DNA of 64,000 nt from Marinobacter alexandrii (GTDB taxonomy: Bacteria > Pseudomonadota > Gammaproteobacteria > Pseudomonadales > Oleiphilaceae): assembly GCF_005871205.1 (NCBI RefSeq), contig NZ_SWKM01000011.1:558001-622000 (forward strand), in the 5' to 3' direction. The translations under genes were made by a program, and so were the position numbers. The notes below the pieces were generated by a model that worked only from the letters and a program-made list of their open reading frames with translations, did no database searches and was not told where the DNA came from. This document shows, piece by piece, positions 40,275-49,901 of this stretch (its first letter is position 1; each line of letters starts with the position of its first letter).

Positions 40275-41617
40275 TGTCCGACAGAAAATATTTTGGTACC
40301 GATGGTATCCGTGGCCGGGTCGGCGAGTCCCCGATCACGCCCGAATTCATGCTGCGCCTGGGCTGGGCTGCAGGTCAGGCGTTCAAGCGCGATGGTCAGC
40401 GCAACAGTGTGCTGATCGGAAAGGACACTCGGCTTTCGGGTTACATGTTCGAATCGGCCCTCGAGGCCGGACTTGCCGCCGCCGGTGTCGACGTGAAGCT
40501 GCTTGGCCCCATGCCAACGCCTGCTATTGCCTACCTGACCCGTACCTTCCGGGCGTCGGCCGGTATAGTGATCAGTGCCTCCCATAATCCGCACCACGAC
40601 AACGGCATCAAGTTCTTCTCGGCGGCCGGCACTAAGCTCGATGATGCCCTTGAAACCGAAATTGAGCGCTGGCTCGATCAGCCGCTGGAAGTCTGTGCTT
40701 CCGGGGAGCTGGGTAAAGCATCCCGAGTAGACGATGCGCCCGGCCGCTATGTCGAGTTCTGCAAGAGCACGGTGCCGAATGAATTCAGTCTCGACGGCAT
40801 GAAAATCGTCCTCGATTGCGCCCATGGCGCTACCTATCACGTTGCTCCTAAGGTCTTCCGTGAGCTCGGTGCGAATGTTTCGGTCATCGGTGGCGAGCCG
40901 GACGGGCTGAACATCAACCTGAATGTGGGTTCCACCGAACTGGGTGCGTTGAAGCAGGCCGTGGTCAGTCGCGGCGCCGATCTGGGTATTGCCTTCGACG
41001 GCGATGGCGACCGGGTGTTGATGGTGGATCGCGATGGTACTGAGGTGGACGGTGATGAGCTGTTGTACGTTATTGCCTGTCAGCGTTTTGCCGAGGGTCG
41101 GCTTAAGGGTGGTGTGGTTGGAACCCTGATGACCAATCTGGGTGTTGAGCTTGCGCTGCGGGAGCAGGGTATTGAGTTCGAGCGCGCAAAAGTGGGTGAC
41201 CGCTATGTCATGGAACGCCTGATTGCGAATGACTGGGTGCTGGGCGGTGAGGGCTCTGGTCACATGGTGATTCGCGATTGCACCAGCACCGGTGATGGTA
41301 TTGTCTCTGCGCTGCAGGTTTTGTTGGCGGTCGGCAAGTCCGGCAAGCCGCTGGCTGAACTGCGTCGCACCATGAGCAAGCTGCCGCAGACAATGGTGAA
41401 TGTCCGGGTAGCCGAGCGCTTCGATCCCCATAGCCGAGAAGATATTGTCAGCGCTGTGCGCAAGGCCGAGTCCGAGCTGGGCGAGGCTGGTCGCGTGCTG
41501 CTGCGGGCATCCGGAACTGAGCCGCTGATTCGGGTCATGACCGAGGGTCAGGATGCACAGACCATTGCCCGCATCGCCAATGAGCTTGCCGTGGTGGTGG
41601 AGAATTCCTCCGCTTAA
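40274..41617 (+). CDS. glmM: phosphoglucosamine mutase
   Basis: A 447-residue alpha-D-phosphohexomutase. The phosphorylated serine is Ser103 in [12 protein letters not shown], the metal-binding loop is [10 protein letters not shown], the sugar loop is GEGSGH, and the phosphate-binding loop is [12 protein letters not shown]. It converts glucosamine-6-phosphate to glucosamine-1-phosphate for peptidoglycan and LPS. It overlaps folP by one base, the conserved folP-glmM arrangement. Confidence 0.98.
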   Translation: MSDRKYFGTDGIRGRVGESPITPEFMLRLGWAAGQAFKRDGQRNSVLIGKDTRLSGYMFESALEAGLAAAGVDVKLLGPMPTPAIAYLTRTFRASAGIVISASHNPHHDNGIKFFSAAGTKLDDALETEIERWLDQPLEVCASGELGKASRVDDAPGRYVEFCKSTVPNEFSLDGMKIVLDCAHGATYHVAPKVFRELGANVSVIGGEPDGLNINLNVGSTELGALKQAVVSRGADLGIAFDGDGDRVLMVDRDGTEVDGDELLYVIACQRFAEGRLKGGVVGTLMTNLGVELALREQGIEFERAKVGDRYVMERLIANDWVLGGEGSGHMVIRDCTSTGDGIVSALQVLLAVGKSGKPLAELRRTMSKLPQTMVNVRVAERFDPHSREDIVSAVRKAESELGEAGRVLLRASGTEPLIRVMTEGQDAQTIARIANELAVVVENSSA

Positions 41618-41692
41618 TTTCGTATTTTCAGGCGGTTGTCTGTCGGGAGGGACTGCTGTATAGTTCGCCCTCCCTCACGTTTGGGATCTGTT

Positions 41693-42457
41693 ATGCGTCG
41701 CAAGATCGTAGCCGGAAACTGGAAGATGAACGGGTCGAAAGACCTGGTACAGCAGCTCGTTGGCTCTGTCCGGTCCGAGGCTGAGTCGCTTGATAATGGT
41801 GTGGAGGTTGTTATTATTCCTCCCGCAATTTATGTCAGCGACGTTGTAGCGCGATCAGGCAATCGCCTGATGGTTGGTGTGCAAAACGTGGGGCAGTGGT
41901 CCTCGGGCGCCTACACCGGCGAAATCGCTGCAGGCATGGCCAAGGATCAGGGGTGTTCTTACGCACTGGTCGGGCATTCCGAGCGTCGGCAGCTGTTTGG
42001 CGAAACCGATGACGAAGTTGCCGCCAAGGTTGAGAGCCTGGTTGCTAGTGGTCTGACTGCCGTTGTATGTGTTGGCGAGACTCTGGAGCAGCGCGAAGCT
42101 GGCCGTGCAGAAGCTGTTGTGGCTTCACAGGTTAAGGCCGCTCTGGACAATGTGGTCGCAGGTCAGTGGGACCGAATCGTAGTGGCGTATGAGCCGGTCT
42201 GGGCGATTGGTACCGGAAAAACCGCTACCGCGGAAGATGCCCAGGCCATGCATGCTTCGATTCGTCAGGTGCTGGCTGAGATCGGCGCACCGGCCGAAAG
42301 CATTTCACTGCTTTACGGCGGCAGTGTAAAAGCGGATAATGCAGCCGCTCTTTTTGCCGAGCCGGATATAGACGGCGGTTTGATCGGCGGGGCGTCACTG
42401 AAAGCAGACGATTTTGTGAGTATTTGCCAGGCAATGCCGGCGAGTACCAATAGTTAA
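41693..42457 (+). CDS. tpiA: triosephosphate isomerase
   Basis: A 254-residue TIM barrel with RRKIVAGNWKMNG, the electrophilic histidine in VGHSERR, the catalytic glutamate in AYEPVWAIGTGK, and the phosphate-binding YGGSVKADN. It interconverts dihydroxyacetone phosphate and glyceraldehyde-3-phosphate. The ATG at 41693 gives the standard N-terminus; a 19-codon upstream extension is not conserved. Confidence 0.97.
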   Translation: MRRKIVAGNWKMNGSKDLVQQLVGSVRSEAESLDNGVEVVIIPPAIYVSDVVARSGNRLMVGVQNVGQWSSGAYTGEIAAGMAKDQGCSYALVGHSERRQLFGETDDEVAAKVESLVASGLTAVVCVGETLEQREAGRAEAVVASQVKAALDNVVAGQWDRIVVAYEPVWAIGTGKTATAEDAQAMHASIRQVLAEIGAPAESISLLYGGSVKADNAAALFAEPDIDGGLIGGASLKADDFVSICQAMPASTNS

Positions 42458-42475
42458 AGGTTCGCGAGAGTCGAT

Positions 42476-42856
42476 ATGGATTGGATGGAAACACTGGTAG
42501 TCGTAGTGCACGTGGTTATCGCCGTGGCACTGGTGGGTCTTGTGCTGATCCAGCAGGGCAAGGGTGCAGACGCCGGTGCAGCGTTTGGTGGCGGTGCCTC
42601 GCAGACGGTGTTTGGTAGTCAGGGTAGCGGAAGCTTTCTGACGCGCCTCACCACGATTCTGGCAATCGTGTTCTTTGTAACGAGTTTTTCGCTGGCGGTA
42701 TTCGCCAAGCAGCGTGCAGAAGTGGCCGGTGAGGCAGGTATTCCTATGGTTCAGGAATCCAGCGATTCGTCTCCGGCAGAGCAGGCGGCTGAGGCAGATT
42801 CAGTGCAGTCCAGCGAAACCGAGAGCGGGGAGTCTGATCTCCCCGAGCTCGAGTAA
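42476..42856 (+). CDS. secG: preprotein translocase subunit SecG
   Basis: A 126-residue SecG with two membrane segments (about 6-24 and 56-76), the intervening QQGKGADAGAAFGGGASQTVFGS-type loop, and a longer acidic, Ser/Glu-rich tail after residue 80. It assists SecYEG-dependent protein export. It follows tpiA by 18 bases, and tRNA-Leu follows directly. Confidence 0.95.
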   Translation: MDWMETLVVVVHVVIAVALVGLVLIQQGKGADAGAAFGGGASQTVFGSQGSGSFLTRLTTILAIVFFVTSFSLAVFAKQRAEVAGEAGIPMVQESSDSSPAEQAAEADSVQSSETESGESDLPELE

Positions 42857-42863
42857 GAGTGTT

Positions 42864-42948
42864 GCCCGGGTGGTGGAACTGGTAGACACGCTATCTTGAG
42901 GGGGTAGTGGCGAAAGCCGTGCCGGTTCGAGTCCGGCCCCGGGCACCA
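42864..42948 (+). tRNA. tRNA-Leu (anticodon GAG)
   Basis: An 85-base class II tRNA with acceptor GCCCGGG pairing with CCCGGGC, encoded CCA, T-arm GCCGGTTCGAGTCCGGC and a long variable arm. The anticodon loop TTGAGGG within the stem CTATC/GGTAG places GAG at the anticodon. The position after secG matches leuU in E. coli. It begins seven bases after the secG stop and is followed by a terminator. Confidence 0.96.
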
Positions 42949-42956
42949 TATTGAAG

Positions 42957-42990
42957 AAAAACGGCTTGGATTTTCCAGGCCGTTTTTTTT
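42957..42990 (+). terminator. intrinsic terminator after tRNA-Leu
   Basis: ACGGCTTGGA pairs with TCCAGGCCGT (one G-T pair) around a three-base TTT loop, with eight T residues following. Confidence 0.88.
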
Positions 42991-42999
42991 GGTCAGTCC

Positions 43000-43028
43000 T
43001 TGACCAGTCCGTCTGGCGTCTCTATACT
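43000..43028 (+). promoter_or_regulatory. strong sigma-70 promoter upstream of the rimP leader
   Basis: TTGACC (43000-43005) and TATACT (43023-43028) are exactly 17 bases apart, ten bases after the preceding terminator. Expected start is near 43035. Confidence 0.75.
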
Positions 43029-43034
43029 CCGGCG

Positions 43035-43162
43035 GATATTGGAGCCGGTGCGCGTGAGCATGCCGGTTTCTGGCAGGCCAGGTGTCTGTCAGCAGGAAGC
43101 GGTTCACCGGTTTGCTTCCTGCGAGTTCTTGCAACAAAGAGCCCCATTTTTAGGGGCTTTTT
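43035..43162 (+). ncRNA. candidate small RNA or attenuated leader of the rimP-nusA-infB operon
   Basis: The stretch has its own promoter and ends at an intrinsic terminator. It contains a 9-bp perfect hairpin (GCAGGAAGC/GCTTCCTGC, 43092-43122) and then the terminator stem GCCCC/GGGGC with T tract (43141-43162). It lies where the initiator tRNA gene metY sits ahead of rimP in E. coli, but no tRNA fold is visible. A weak frame from GTG at 43055 runs through the terminator and is unlikely to be a gene. Readthrough would feed rimP. Confidence 0.45.
43136..43162 (+). terminator. intrinsic terminator 1 of the rimP leader
   Basis: AGCCCC and GGGGCT pair around ATTTTTA and run into TTTTT. Confidence 0.82.
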
Positions 43163-43195
43163 GATTAAGGGGCCTGGCGCATCAGGCCCTGGTGC

Positions 43196-43227
43196 GTAAA
43201 AAGGGCTGATTAACAGCCCTTTTTTTG
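43196..43227 (+). terminator. intrinsic terminator 2 of the rimP leader
   Basis: AAGGGCTG and CAGCCCTT pair around ATTAA, with seven or more T residues. It ends about 40 bases before rimP, so the operon must be read through it or started from another promoter. A further palindrome, GGGCCTG/CAGGCCC, lies just before it. Confidence 0.82.
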
Positions 43228-43267
43228 TTTTTGGGGCCGGTAAATTTGAAAACGGAGACGGCATAAC

Positions 43268-43729
43268 TTGTCAGCCAAGCTTAAGCAACTGGAAGACATT
43301 CTTCGGCCGGTGGTCGAAGGCCTGGGGTTTGAATACTGGGGTATTGAATATCGGTCCCAGGGTCACCATTCGAAGCTGCGGGTGTTTATCGAAGATGTTG
43401 AAAACGGCATCTCGATTGAAGACTGCGAAAAGGTCAGTCGGCAGATCAGCGGCGTGATGGATGTGGAAGACCCCATCCAGTCCGAATACACCCTGGAGGT
43501 GTCTTCCCCGGGTATGGATCGGCCGCTGTTTCGCCTGGAACATTACGAAGCCTTTGCTGGCCAGCAGGTCCAGATCCGTTTGCGCATGGCCTTTGAGGGG
43601 CGTCGCAAGTTCAACGGTTTGATCAAGGGCGTAGAGGGCGACGATGTAGTTGTGATCGTTGATGATCACGAGTATCTGCTGCCGTTCGATAGCATCGAGC
43701 GGGCGCACATCGTCCCGGTATTTGAATGA
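43268..43729 (+). CDS. rimP: ribosome maturation factor RimP
   Basis: A 153-residue Rim[22 protein letters not shown], the middle [15 protein letters not shown] and [22 protein letters not shown], and an Sm-like C-terminal domain. It is needed for 30S subunit maturation. The start is TTG at 43268 with GGAGA upstream. First gene of the rimP-nusA-infB-rbfA-truB series. Confidence 0.95.
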   Translation: MSAKLKQLEDILRPVVEGLGFEYWGIEYRSQGHHSKLRVFIEDVENGISIEDCEKVSRQISGVMDVEDPIQSEYTLEVSSPGMDRPLFRLEHYEAFAGQQVQIRLRMAFEGRRKFNGLIKGVEGDDVVVIVDDHEYLLPFDSIERAHIVPVFE

Positions 43730-43786
43730 ACACATCTGAACGCACGTCAGTGGACGCACAGTTTAATTTGAGGGCAGGGTAATCGA

Positions 43787-45280
43787 ATGAGTAAAGAGAT
43801 CTTGCTGGTGGTTGAGTCCGTCTCGAACGAGAAGGGAGTCGAGAAGGATGTGATTTTTGAGGCGATCGAGCTGGCACTCGCCACTGCCGCCAAGAAGCGG
43901 TATGAGGACGAGGAAGCCGATATCCGAGTGGCTATCGATCGTCGCACCGGAGAATACGAAACTTTCCGCCGTTGGCTGGTCGTCGACAACGACGCCGTTC
44001 CGGCACTGGGCACCGAGCTCACGTTCCAGGAAGCGGAAGAGATTTCCAGCGAGCTGCAGCCCGGCGACATTCACGAAGAGAAAATCGAATCGGTGGCCTT
44101 TGGCCGCATTGGCGCCCAGGCGGCCAAGCAGATCATTTTCCAGAAAGTACGTGAAGCCGAACGCACCAAGATCGTTGATAGCTACCGCGATCGCGTCGGT
44201 GAGCTGGTGTCCGGTACGGTCAAGAAAGTCACCCGTGACAACGTTATCGTTGATCTGGGCGCTAACGCCGAAGCCTTGCTGCCGCGCGAAAACCTGATCC
44301 CCCGGGAAACGTTCCGGATGGGTGATCGTGTTCGTTCGCTGCTGTTGGAAATTCGCACCGATCACCGTGGCCCTCAGCTCATCCTGAGCCGGGGCGCTCC
44401 GCAGATGCTGATCGAACTGTTCCGCATTGAGGTGCCGGAAATCGCCGAGGAGCTGATCGAGATTCGTGGCGCCGCCCGTGATCCCGGTTCACGCGCCAAG
44501 ATTGCGGTTAAGACCAACGATCGTCGGATCGATCCGGTGGGTGCCTGTGTCGGTATGCGCGGCTCGCGTGTGCAGGCGGTATCCAACGAGTTGGGCGGTG
44601 AGCGCGTTGATATCGTGCTGTGGGACGACAACCCTGCCCAGTTGGTGATCAATGCCATGGCACCGGCAGAAGTCGCCTCGATCGTGATGGATGAAGACCG
44701 TCACACCATGGACGTTGCGGTTGCCGAAGATAACCTGGCCCAGGCCATCGGTCGTAACGGACAGAACGTCCGTCTGGCGACCGAACTGACCAGTTGGACC
44801 CTGAACGTCATGACCGAAGAAGAAGCCGGTGAGCGTCAGGAACAAGAGTACAATCGTCTGGTGGATCACTTTACCAGCAACCTTGATGTCGACGATGAGT
44901 TCGCAGGCTTCCTCATTGAGGAAGGCTTCACATCGCTTGAAGAAGTGGCCTATGTGCCGATGGAAGAAATGCTGGCCATCGAAGGCCTTGATGAAGACAC
45001 GGTGACCGAACTTCGCCGCCGGGCCAAGGACGTCCTGTTGAACCAGGCGTTGGCCAGCGAAGAAGCACTCGAGGGTTCGGAGCCGGCAGAAGATCTTCTG
45101 GGAATGGACGGCATGGACCGTGGCCTGGCCTTTAAGTTGGCCGGCATGGGTGTGCGCACCATGGAAGATCTCGCTGAGCAGTCCGTCGTGGATCTGCTTG
45201 ATATTGAAGGAATGGATGAAGAGCGTGCCGGTCAACTTATCATGACTGCACGTGCCCCCTGGTTTGAAGACCAGGCCTAA
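43787..45280 (+). CDS. nusA: transcription termination/antitermination factor NusA
   Basis: A 497-residue NusA with the N-terminal RNA polymerase-binding domain (1-125), an S1 domain (about 135-200, [16 protein letters not shown]), two KH domains ([15 protein letters not shown] and [12 protein letters not shown]) and two acidic C-terminal repeats (from about 365). It controls pausing, termination and antitermination. It is 57 bases after rimP in the conserved operon. Confidence 0.98.
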   Translation: MSKEILLVVESVSNEKGVEKDVIFEAIELALATAAKKRYEDEEADIRVAIDRRTGEYETFRRWLVVDNDAVPALGTELTFQEAEEISSELQPGDIHEEKIESVAFGRIGAQAAKQIIFQKVREAERTKIVDSYRDRVGELVSGTVKKVTRDNVIVDLGANAEALLPRENLIPRETFRMGDRVRSLLLEIRTDHRGPQLILSRGAPQMLIELFRIEVPEIAEELIEIRGAARDPGSRAKIAVKTNDRRIDPVGACVGMRGSRVQAVSNELGGERVDIVLWDDNPAQLVINAMAPAEVASIVMDEDRHTMDVAVAEDNLAQAIGRNGQNVRLATELTSWTLNVMTEEEAGERQEQEYNRLVDHFTSNLDVDDEFAGFLIEEGFTSLEEVAYVPMEEMLAIEGLDEDTVTELRRRAKDVLLNQALASEEALEGSEPAEDLLGMDGMDRGLAFKLAGMGVRTMEDLAEQSVVDLLDIEGMDEERAGQLIMTARAPWFEDQA

Positions 45281-45298
45281 TTCGGGAGGAGGACCAGT

Positions 45299-47848
45299 AT
45301 GGCTGAAGTAACGGTAAAACAACTGGCCGAAGACGTAGGCGCTCCCGTGGATCGTTTGCTGAAGCAGATCGTTGAGGCGGGCCTGAAAGCCCGTTCTGAG
45401 AACGATTCTGTGTCCAGCGATGAGAAGCAGCAGTTGCTGGCCTATTTGAGAAAGACTCACGGTGAAGCGGATTCTGAACCCCGCAAGATCACCCTGAAGC
45501 GCAAAACCACGACCACGCTGAAGGCAGGTAAAGCCAAGACGGTGAACGTGGAAGTTCGTAAGCGCCGCACCTACATCAAGCGTGCAGAAACTCAGTCGGA
45601 CGCGGAAGTACCAAAGGCTGAGGGCGTTGAGGAAGAAGTTAAACAGGCAGCGCCAGCGGTCGAGGAAGCTCCGAAGGTAGCGGCTGAAGCAGCACCGAAG
45701 GTCGAGGCGGAAGCGCCTGCAGAACCGAAGGCGGAGCCGGCCACAGATACAGCTGAGCAGCCGATTGCCGAAGACAAGGCCAAGAAGGTCGAGGAGCCGG
45801 CACCAGTTCCTGCGCCGGAAGACATTCCTATTCCTCCGCCTGAAGGTGAAGGGAAAGACCGCAAGCCGAAGAAAAAGAAAGCTCGCGAGCGCGGTGATGA
45901 AGTTGAAGAAGGCAAGCCGAAGAAGAAATCGGCGGGCCATCGTGGTCCACGCAGCCGCCCGGTGGATGAGCCTCTGGTGATTTCCGAGGACGAAGAAGAT
46001 ACCACCCTGCGTAAGCCGCTGCGTGCGAAAAAGAAACCCAAAGAGAAGCGTCATGGCTTCGAGAGGCCGACCAAACCAATGGTCAGAGAAGTAGAGATTC
46101 CCGAAACGATTTCCGTGGGTGACCTTGCCCAGCGCATGGCAGTTAAGTCTGCCGATGTGATCAAGACACTGATGGGTATGGGCGTAATGGCCACCATCAA
46201 CCAGGCACTGGATCAGGAAACTGCAGTGCTGGTAACTGAAGAGCTGGGCCACAAGGCCAAGACCGTCAGCGACGACGCCTTCGAAGAAGAAGTTCTGAGC
46301 GAATTCTCCCTTGAGGGCGGCGAGAAAACCAAGCGTGCACCTGTGGTGAGCGTGATGGGTCACGTTGACCACGGTAAGACGTCACTGCTGGACTACATCC
46401 GTCGCACCAAGGTTGCTTCCGGCGAGTCCGGTGGTATTACCCAGCACATTGGTGCTTACCACGTTGAGACCGATCACGGCATGGTGTCCTTCCTGGATAC
46501 CCCGGGCCACGCCGCGTTTACCGCGATGCGCGCTCGCGGTGCCCAGTGCACCGACATCGTTATCCTGGTGGTTGCGTCTGACGACGGCGTTATGCCGCAG
46601 ACTAAGGAAGCGGTTCAGCACGCCCGTTCCGCCGGTGTTCCTCTGGTAGTTGCCATCAACAAGATGGACAAGGAAGGCGCCGATCCGGACCGGATCAAGA
46701 GCGAGCTGGCAGCCCTGGAAGTGGTTCCGGAAGACTGGGGCGGCGACGTTCAGTTCGTTCCTGTGTCCGCCCACACGGGTGAAGGGATTGAAGCGCTGCT
46801 GGAAGCGGTCCTGCTGCAGTCCGAGATCCTCGAGCTGGAAGCTTCTACCGATGCGCCGGCGAAGGGTGTAGTGGTTGAATCCAGCCTTGAGCGCGGACGT
46901 GGTTCTGTGGCGACGGTTCTGGTTCAGAACGGTACCCTGCGTCAGGGCGACATGGTTGTTGCCGGTTCTTACTTTGGTAAGGTCCGGGCCATGACTGACG
47001 AAGCGGGCAAGCAGGCGAAAGAAGCCGGTCCGTCGATTCCGGTCGAGATCCTGGGCCTGAACGGTACGCCTGATGCCGGCGATGAGTTCTTTGCCGTAGC
47101 CGACGAGAAGAAGGCCAAAGAATTGGCCGAATTCCGTCAGTCACGTGAGCGTGAGCAGCGTCTTCAGCGTCAGCAGGCTGCCAAGCTTGAGAACCTGTTT
47201 GAGAACATGGGCAAGGACGAGGTCAAAACCCTCAACGTTGTGCTCAAGACCGATGTTCGCGGTTCCCTGGAAGCCATCACCAAGGCGCTTCAGGACCTGG
47301 GTAATGACGAAGTGCAGGTCAAGATTGTGTCCTCTGGCGTCGGCGGTATTGCTGAAACCGACATCAGCCTGGCCATGGCGACCAACGCGGTCATCTTCGG
47401 CTTCAACGTTCGTGCGGATACCGCGTCCAAGCGTCTGGTCGAGCAGGAAGGTCTGGACCTGCGCTACTACAGCATCATCTACAACTTGATCGATGACGTG
47501 AAAGCGGCCCTGACCGGCATGCTGGCACCGGAATTCCGCGAAGACATCGTTGGTATTGCCGATGTACGCGACGTGTTCCGTTCGCCGAAGTTTGGTCAGG
47601 TGGCTGGTTGCATGGTTACCGAAGGCAACGTGTACCGGAACAAGCCCATCCGCGTCCTGCGGGACAACGTTGTGATCTTTGAAGGCGAGCTGGAATCCCT
47701 GCGTCGCTTCAAGGACGACGTGCCTGAGGTTCGTAACGGCATGGAATGTGGTATCGGTGTTAAAGGCTACGACGTGAAGGTCGGTGACCAGATCGAAGTG
47801 TTCGACCGTGTACGGGTTGAGCGCAAGCTCGAATCCACGGGGGCCTAA
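45299..47848 (+). CDS. infB: translation initiation factor IF-2
   Basis: An 849-residue IF-2. It has an N-terminal subdomain, a long charged Lys/Glu/Pro/Ala linker (about 60-260), a second IF2N domain, and the GTPase core with [12 protein letters not shown] near 352, DTPGHAAF and NKMD. The C-terminal C2 domain binds the formylmethionyl end of initiator tRNA. A strong GGGAGGAGG precedes the ATG. Its stop overlaps the rbfA start (TAATG). Confidence 0.98.
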   Translation: MAEVTVKQLAEDVGAPVDRLLKQIVEAGLKARSENDSVSSDEKQQLLAYLRKTHGEADSEPRKITLKRKTTTTLKAGKAKTVNVEVRKRRTYIKRAETQSDAEVPKAEGVEEEVKQAAPAVEEAPKVAAEAAPKVEAEAPAEPKAEPATDTAEQPIAEDKAKKVEEPAPVPAPEDIPIPPPEGEGKDRKPKKKKARERGDEVEEGKPKKKSAGHRGPRSRPVDEPLVISEDEEDTTLRKPLRAKKKPKEKRHGFERPTKPMVREVEIPETISVGDLAQRMAVKSADVIKTLMGMGVMATINQALDQETAVLVTEELGHKAKTVSDDAFEEEVLSEFSLEGGEKTKRAPVVSVMGHVDHGKTSLLDYIRRTKVASGESGGITQHIGAYHVETDHGMVSFLDTPGHAAFTAMRARGAQCTDIVILVVASDDGVMPQTKEAVQHARSAGVPLVVAINKMDKEGADPDRIKSELAALEVVPEDWGGDVQFVPVSAHTGEGIEALLEAVLLQSEILELEASTDAPAKGVVVESSLERGRGSVATVLVQNGTLRQGDMVVAGSYFGKVRAMTDEAGKQAKEAGPSIPVEILGLNGTPDAGDEFFAVADEKKAKELAEFRQSREREQRLQRQQAAKLENLFENMGKDEVKTLNVVLKTDVRGSLEAITKALQDLGNDEVQVKIVSSGVGGIAETDISLAMATNAVIFGFNVRADTASKRLVEQEGLDLRYYSIIYNLIDDVKAALTGMLAPEFREDIVGIADVRDVFRSPKFGQVAGCMVTEGNVYRNKPIRVLRDNVVIFEGELESLRRFKDDVPEVRNGMECGIGVKGYDVKVGDQIEVFDRVRVERKLESTGA

Positions 47849-48273
47849 TGCCTAGAGAGTTCAGTCGTATTGATCGCATCGGCGATCAGATGCAGCGTGA
47901 ACTGGCGCAGCTGATCCAGCGGGAGGTCAAAGACCCGCGGATCGGCCTGGTCACGGTCAATGCTGTCAAGGTGAGCCGTGACCTTGGTTACGCCGACGTT
48001 TACGTGTCTTTGCTGTCCACGGAGGAGCTCGATCAGGACTCCCCCGAGGTGAAGGACTCGCTCGCGGTGCTGAGCAAGGCCTCTGGGTTCTTGCGCGGTC
48101 AGGTCGGGCGCGCCATGAAGCTGCGGGTGATCCCCCAGCTTCGCTTCCACTTCGATACCCTCCAGGGTTACAGCCGCAAAATGGACAGTCTCATCAAGGA
48201 GGCCGTGGGCGATAAGCCGGCGGTCAGTCGTGATGACGACGACAGTCAGGAAGAGCCGGAGCAAAACGTTTGA
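47848..48273 (+). CDS. rbfA: ribosome-binding factor A
   Basis: A 141-residue KH-like cold-shock ribosome factor: [26 protein letters not shown] at the start and [22 protein letters not shown] in the second half. It matures the 5' end of 16S rRNA. It overlaps infB by one base and truB by four, so translation is coupled along this part of the operon. Confidence 0.96.
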   Translation: MPREFSRIDRIGDQMQRELAQLIQREVKDPRIGLVTVNAVKVSRDLGYADVYVSLLSTEELDQDSPEVKDSLAVLSKASGFLRGQVGRAMKLRVIPQLRFHFDTLQGYSRKMDSLIKEAVGDKPAVSRDDDDSQEEPEQNV

Positions 48274-49199
48274 GCCGCAGACGCAAAGGTCGTGACGTAA
48301 ACGGAATTCTGGTGATTGATAAGCCCCTGGGTGTCACCTCCAATGGCATCCTGCAGCAGGTGAAACGCCTGTATGGTGCGGCCAAGGCCGGCCATACCGG
48401 CGCACTGGATCCCTTGGCCACGGGCGTGTTGCCGTTGTGCTTTGGTGAGGCCACCAAGTTCTCCCAGATGATGCTGGACAGCGACAAGGCTTACATCGCC
48501 ACTGCCAAGCTGGGCATCCGGACCGAAACCGGAGACAGTGAAGGTGCCGTGGTTGAAGAAAAGCCAGTACCGTCAGAGCTGTCAGCAACGTACCTGGAAT
48601 CGGTGTTTGACGATTTCCGGGGCGACATCCAGCAAGTTCCCTCCATGTATTCCGCCCTCAAGCACAAGGGGCGTCCCTTGTACGAATACGCTCGCGAAGG
48701 TATCGAGGTGGAGCGTCCGGCCCGGCCGGTCACCATCTATGAGCTGACCTTGCTGGACGTGCGTGACGACGAGCTCGATATCGCCGTTAGTTGCACCAAG
48801 GGTACGTACATTCGCTCACTCGTTGAAGACATCGGTGAGGCGCTTGGCTGTGGTGCCCATGTGTCAGCATTGCGTCGCACCATGGCTTCCGGATTTACCC
48901 TGGCGGATGCCCAGAGTGTCCCGGAAATGGAGGCCATGCGCGAGCGTGACGAAAGTCTGGACGGCCTGCTGGTAGCGCCGGATGCGGCGCTGTCGATGTT
49001 CCCCGAGGTTAAGTTGTCGGGGCCGTCGCTGGTGTCGATATTGAATGGACAACCGGTTAGAATAACCGGTCAATCCCTCGAAGGATTCGTGCGCGTTTAT
49101 GGCAACGAAGGCTTCGTAGGATTGGCAGAAGCAACACCGGAAGGTGAGGGGATCAATCTGGTCCCGCGCCGTTTGGTGAAGACCAGCGACCAACGCTAA
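48270..49199 (+). CDS. truB: tRNA pseudouridine(55) synthase TruB
   Basis: A 309-residue pseudouridine synthase. The catalytic aspartate lies in [12 protein letters not shown], with [14 protein letters not shown] upstream and [15 protein letters not shown] in the core; a PUA-like C-terminal part follows. It makes the universal T-loop pseudouridine of tRNA. The start is TTG, overlapping the rbfA stop as TTGA. Confidence 0.96.
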   Translation: MSRRRKGRDVNGILVIDKPLGVTSNGILQQVKRLYGAAKAGHTGALDPLATGVLPLCFGEATKFSQMMLDSDKAYIATAKLGIRTETGDSEGAVVEEKPVPSELSATYLESVFDDFRGDIQQVPSMYSALKHKGRPLYEYAREGIEVERPARPVTIYELTLLDVRDDELDIAVSCTKGTYIRSLVEDIGEALGCGAHVSALRRTMASGFTLADAQSVPEMEAMRERDESLDGLLVAPDAALSMFPEVKLSGPSLVSILNGQPVRITGQSLEGFVRVYGNEGFVGLAEATPEGEGINLVPRRLVKTSDQR

Positions 49200-49277
49200 G
49201 CGTGGCGCTGATTAGCCGGGCTGTAGAGATGCGCGGTTCGGCCGTATTCGAGAGCATCGCAAACAAAGAGGTGTAAA

Positions 49278-49547
49278 ATGGCACTTTCTGCCAGTGAGAA
49301 GTCACAGATCGTTAAGGATTTTCAGCAAGGTGAAGGCGATACCGGTTCTCCTGAAGTTCAGGTTGCACTGCTGAGCGCCAACATCAACAAGCTGCAGGAT
49401 CACTTCAAGACCAACAAGCAGGATCACCATTCCCGCCGTGGTCTGATCCGGATGGTAAACCAGCGTCGTAAGCTGCTGGACTACCTGAAGCGCAAGAACG
49501 CTGACCGTTACCTGGAGCTGATCCAGCGCCTTGGTCTGCGTCGCTAA
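49278..49547 (+). CDS. rpsO: 30S ribosomal protein S15
   Basis: An 89-residue S15 with [35 protein letters not shown] and [14 protein letters not shown]. It binds 16S rRNA early in 30S assembly. GAGGTG precedes the ATG. It lies 78 bases after truB and 354 bases before pnp, the conserved rpsO-pnp order. Confidence 0.98.
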   Translation: MALSASEKSQIVKDFQQGEGDTGSPEVQVALLSANINKLQDHFKTNKQDHHSRRGLIRMVNQRRKLLDYLKRKNADRYLELIQRLGLRR

Positions 49548-49601
49548 TCCGGTCTTTTCGACCTGAAGGCTGCTCCGGCTTCGGCCAGAGCACGCCGGCA
49601 G

Positions 49602-49640
49602 CCGGTAGAATCTTACGAGGTTCTGCCGGTTGTGCTTTTC
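49602..49640 (+). terminator. terminator-like hairpin after rpsO
   Basis: CCGGTAGAA pairs with TTCTGCCGG (one G-T pair) around a 10-base loop, followed by a short T-rich run (TTGTGCTTTTC). The weak T tract suggests partial termination, as between rpsO and pnp in E. coli. Confidence 0.6.
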
Positions 49641-49717
49641 TCACCAAGTAAGACTGCAGTGACTGTGTCAGTGAGTTCGACGGATACCCTGTCGTAATGG
49701 AAAGCCGAAATCGATAG

Positions 49718-49786
49718 CAGGTTGTTGAAAAGCCCGGGTGGGTCTACTTGAACACCCATTGCTCTCCGGGGTTTTGCAACAGCCTG
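49718..49786 (+). promoter_or_regulatory. long stem-loop in the pnp leader, probable RNase III/PNPase control site
   Basis: CAGGTTGTTGAAAAGCCCGG pairs with CCGGGGTTTTGCAACAGCCTG almost throughout (about 20 bp with minor mismatch), enclosing an inner TGGGT/ACCCA hairpin. In E. coli, RNase III cuts a long stem in the pnp leader and PNPase then represses its own synthesis; this hairpin is in the matching place. Confidence 0.65.
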
Positions 49787-49901
49787 TTAGCTTTCAGGCG
49801 GGTTGCCTTTCGGACCATGTGACTGACACCTGCAGACCAACGACCGCACGCATGGGCGTGTTGGTTGAATCTAGCTGAAATAGAGTGATCAGGAGTTTTT
49901 T

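Noticed and set aside
43055..43165. Short frame inside the rimP leader
   Set aside because: It reads through a clear intrinsic terminator and has no ribosome site; the RNA structure explains the sequence better.
44489..46372. A 627-codon open frame antisense to nusA-infB
   Set aside because: It crosses two conserved genes and is rich in Phe, Arg and Leu from reverse reading of acidic Lys/Glu codons; not a real gene.
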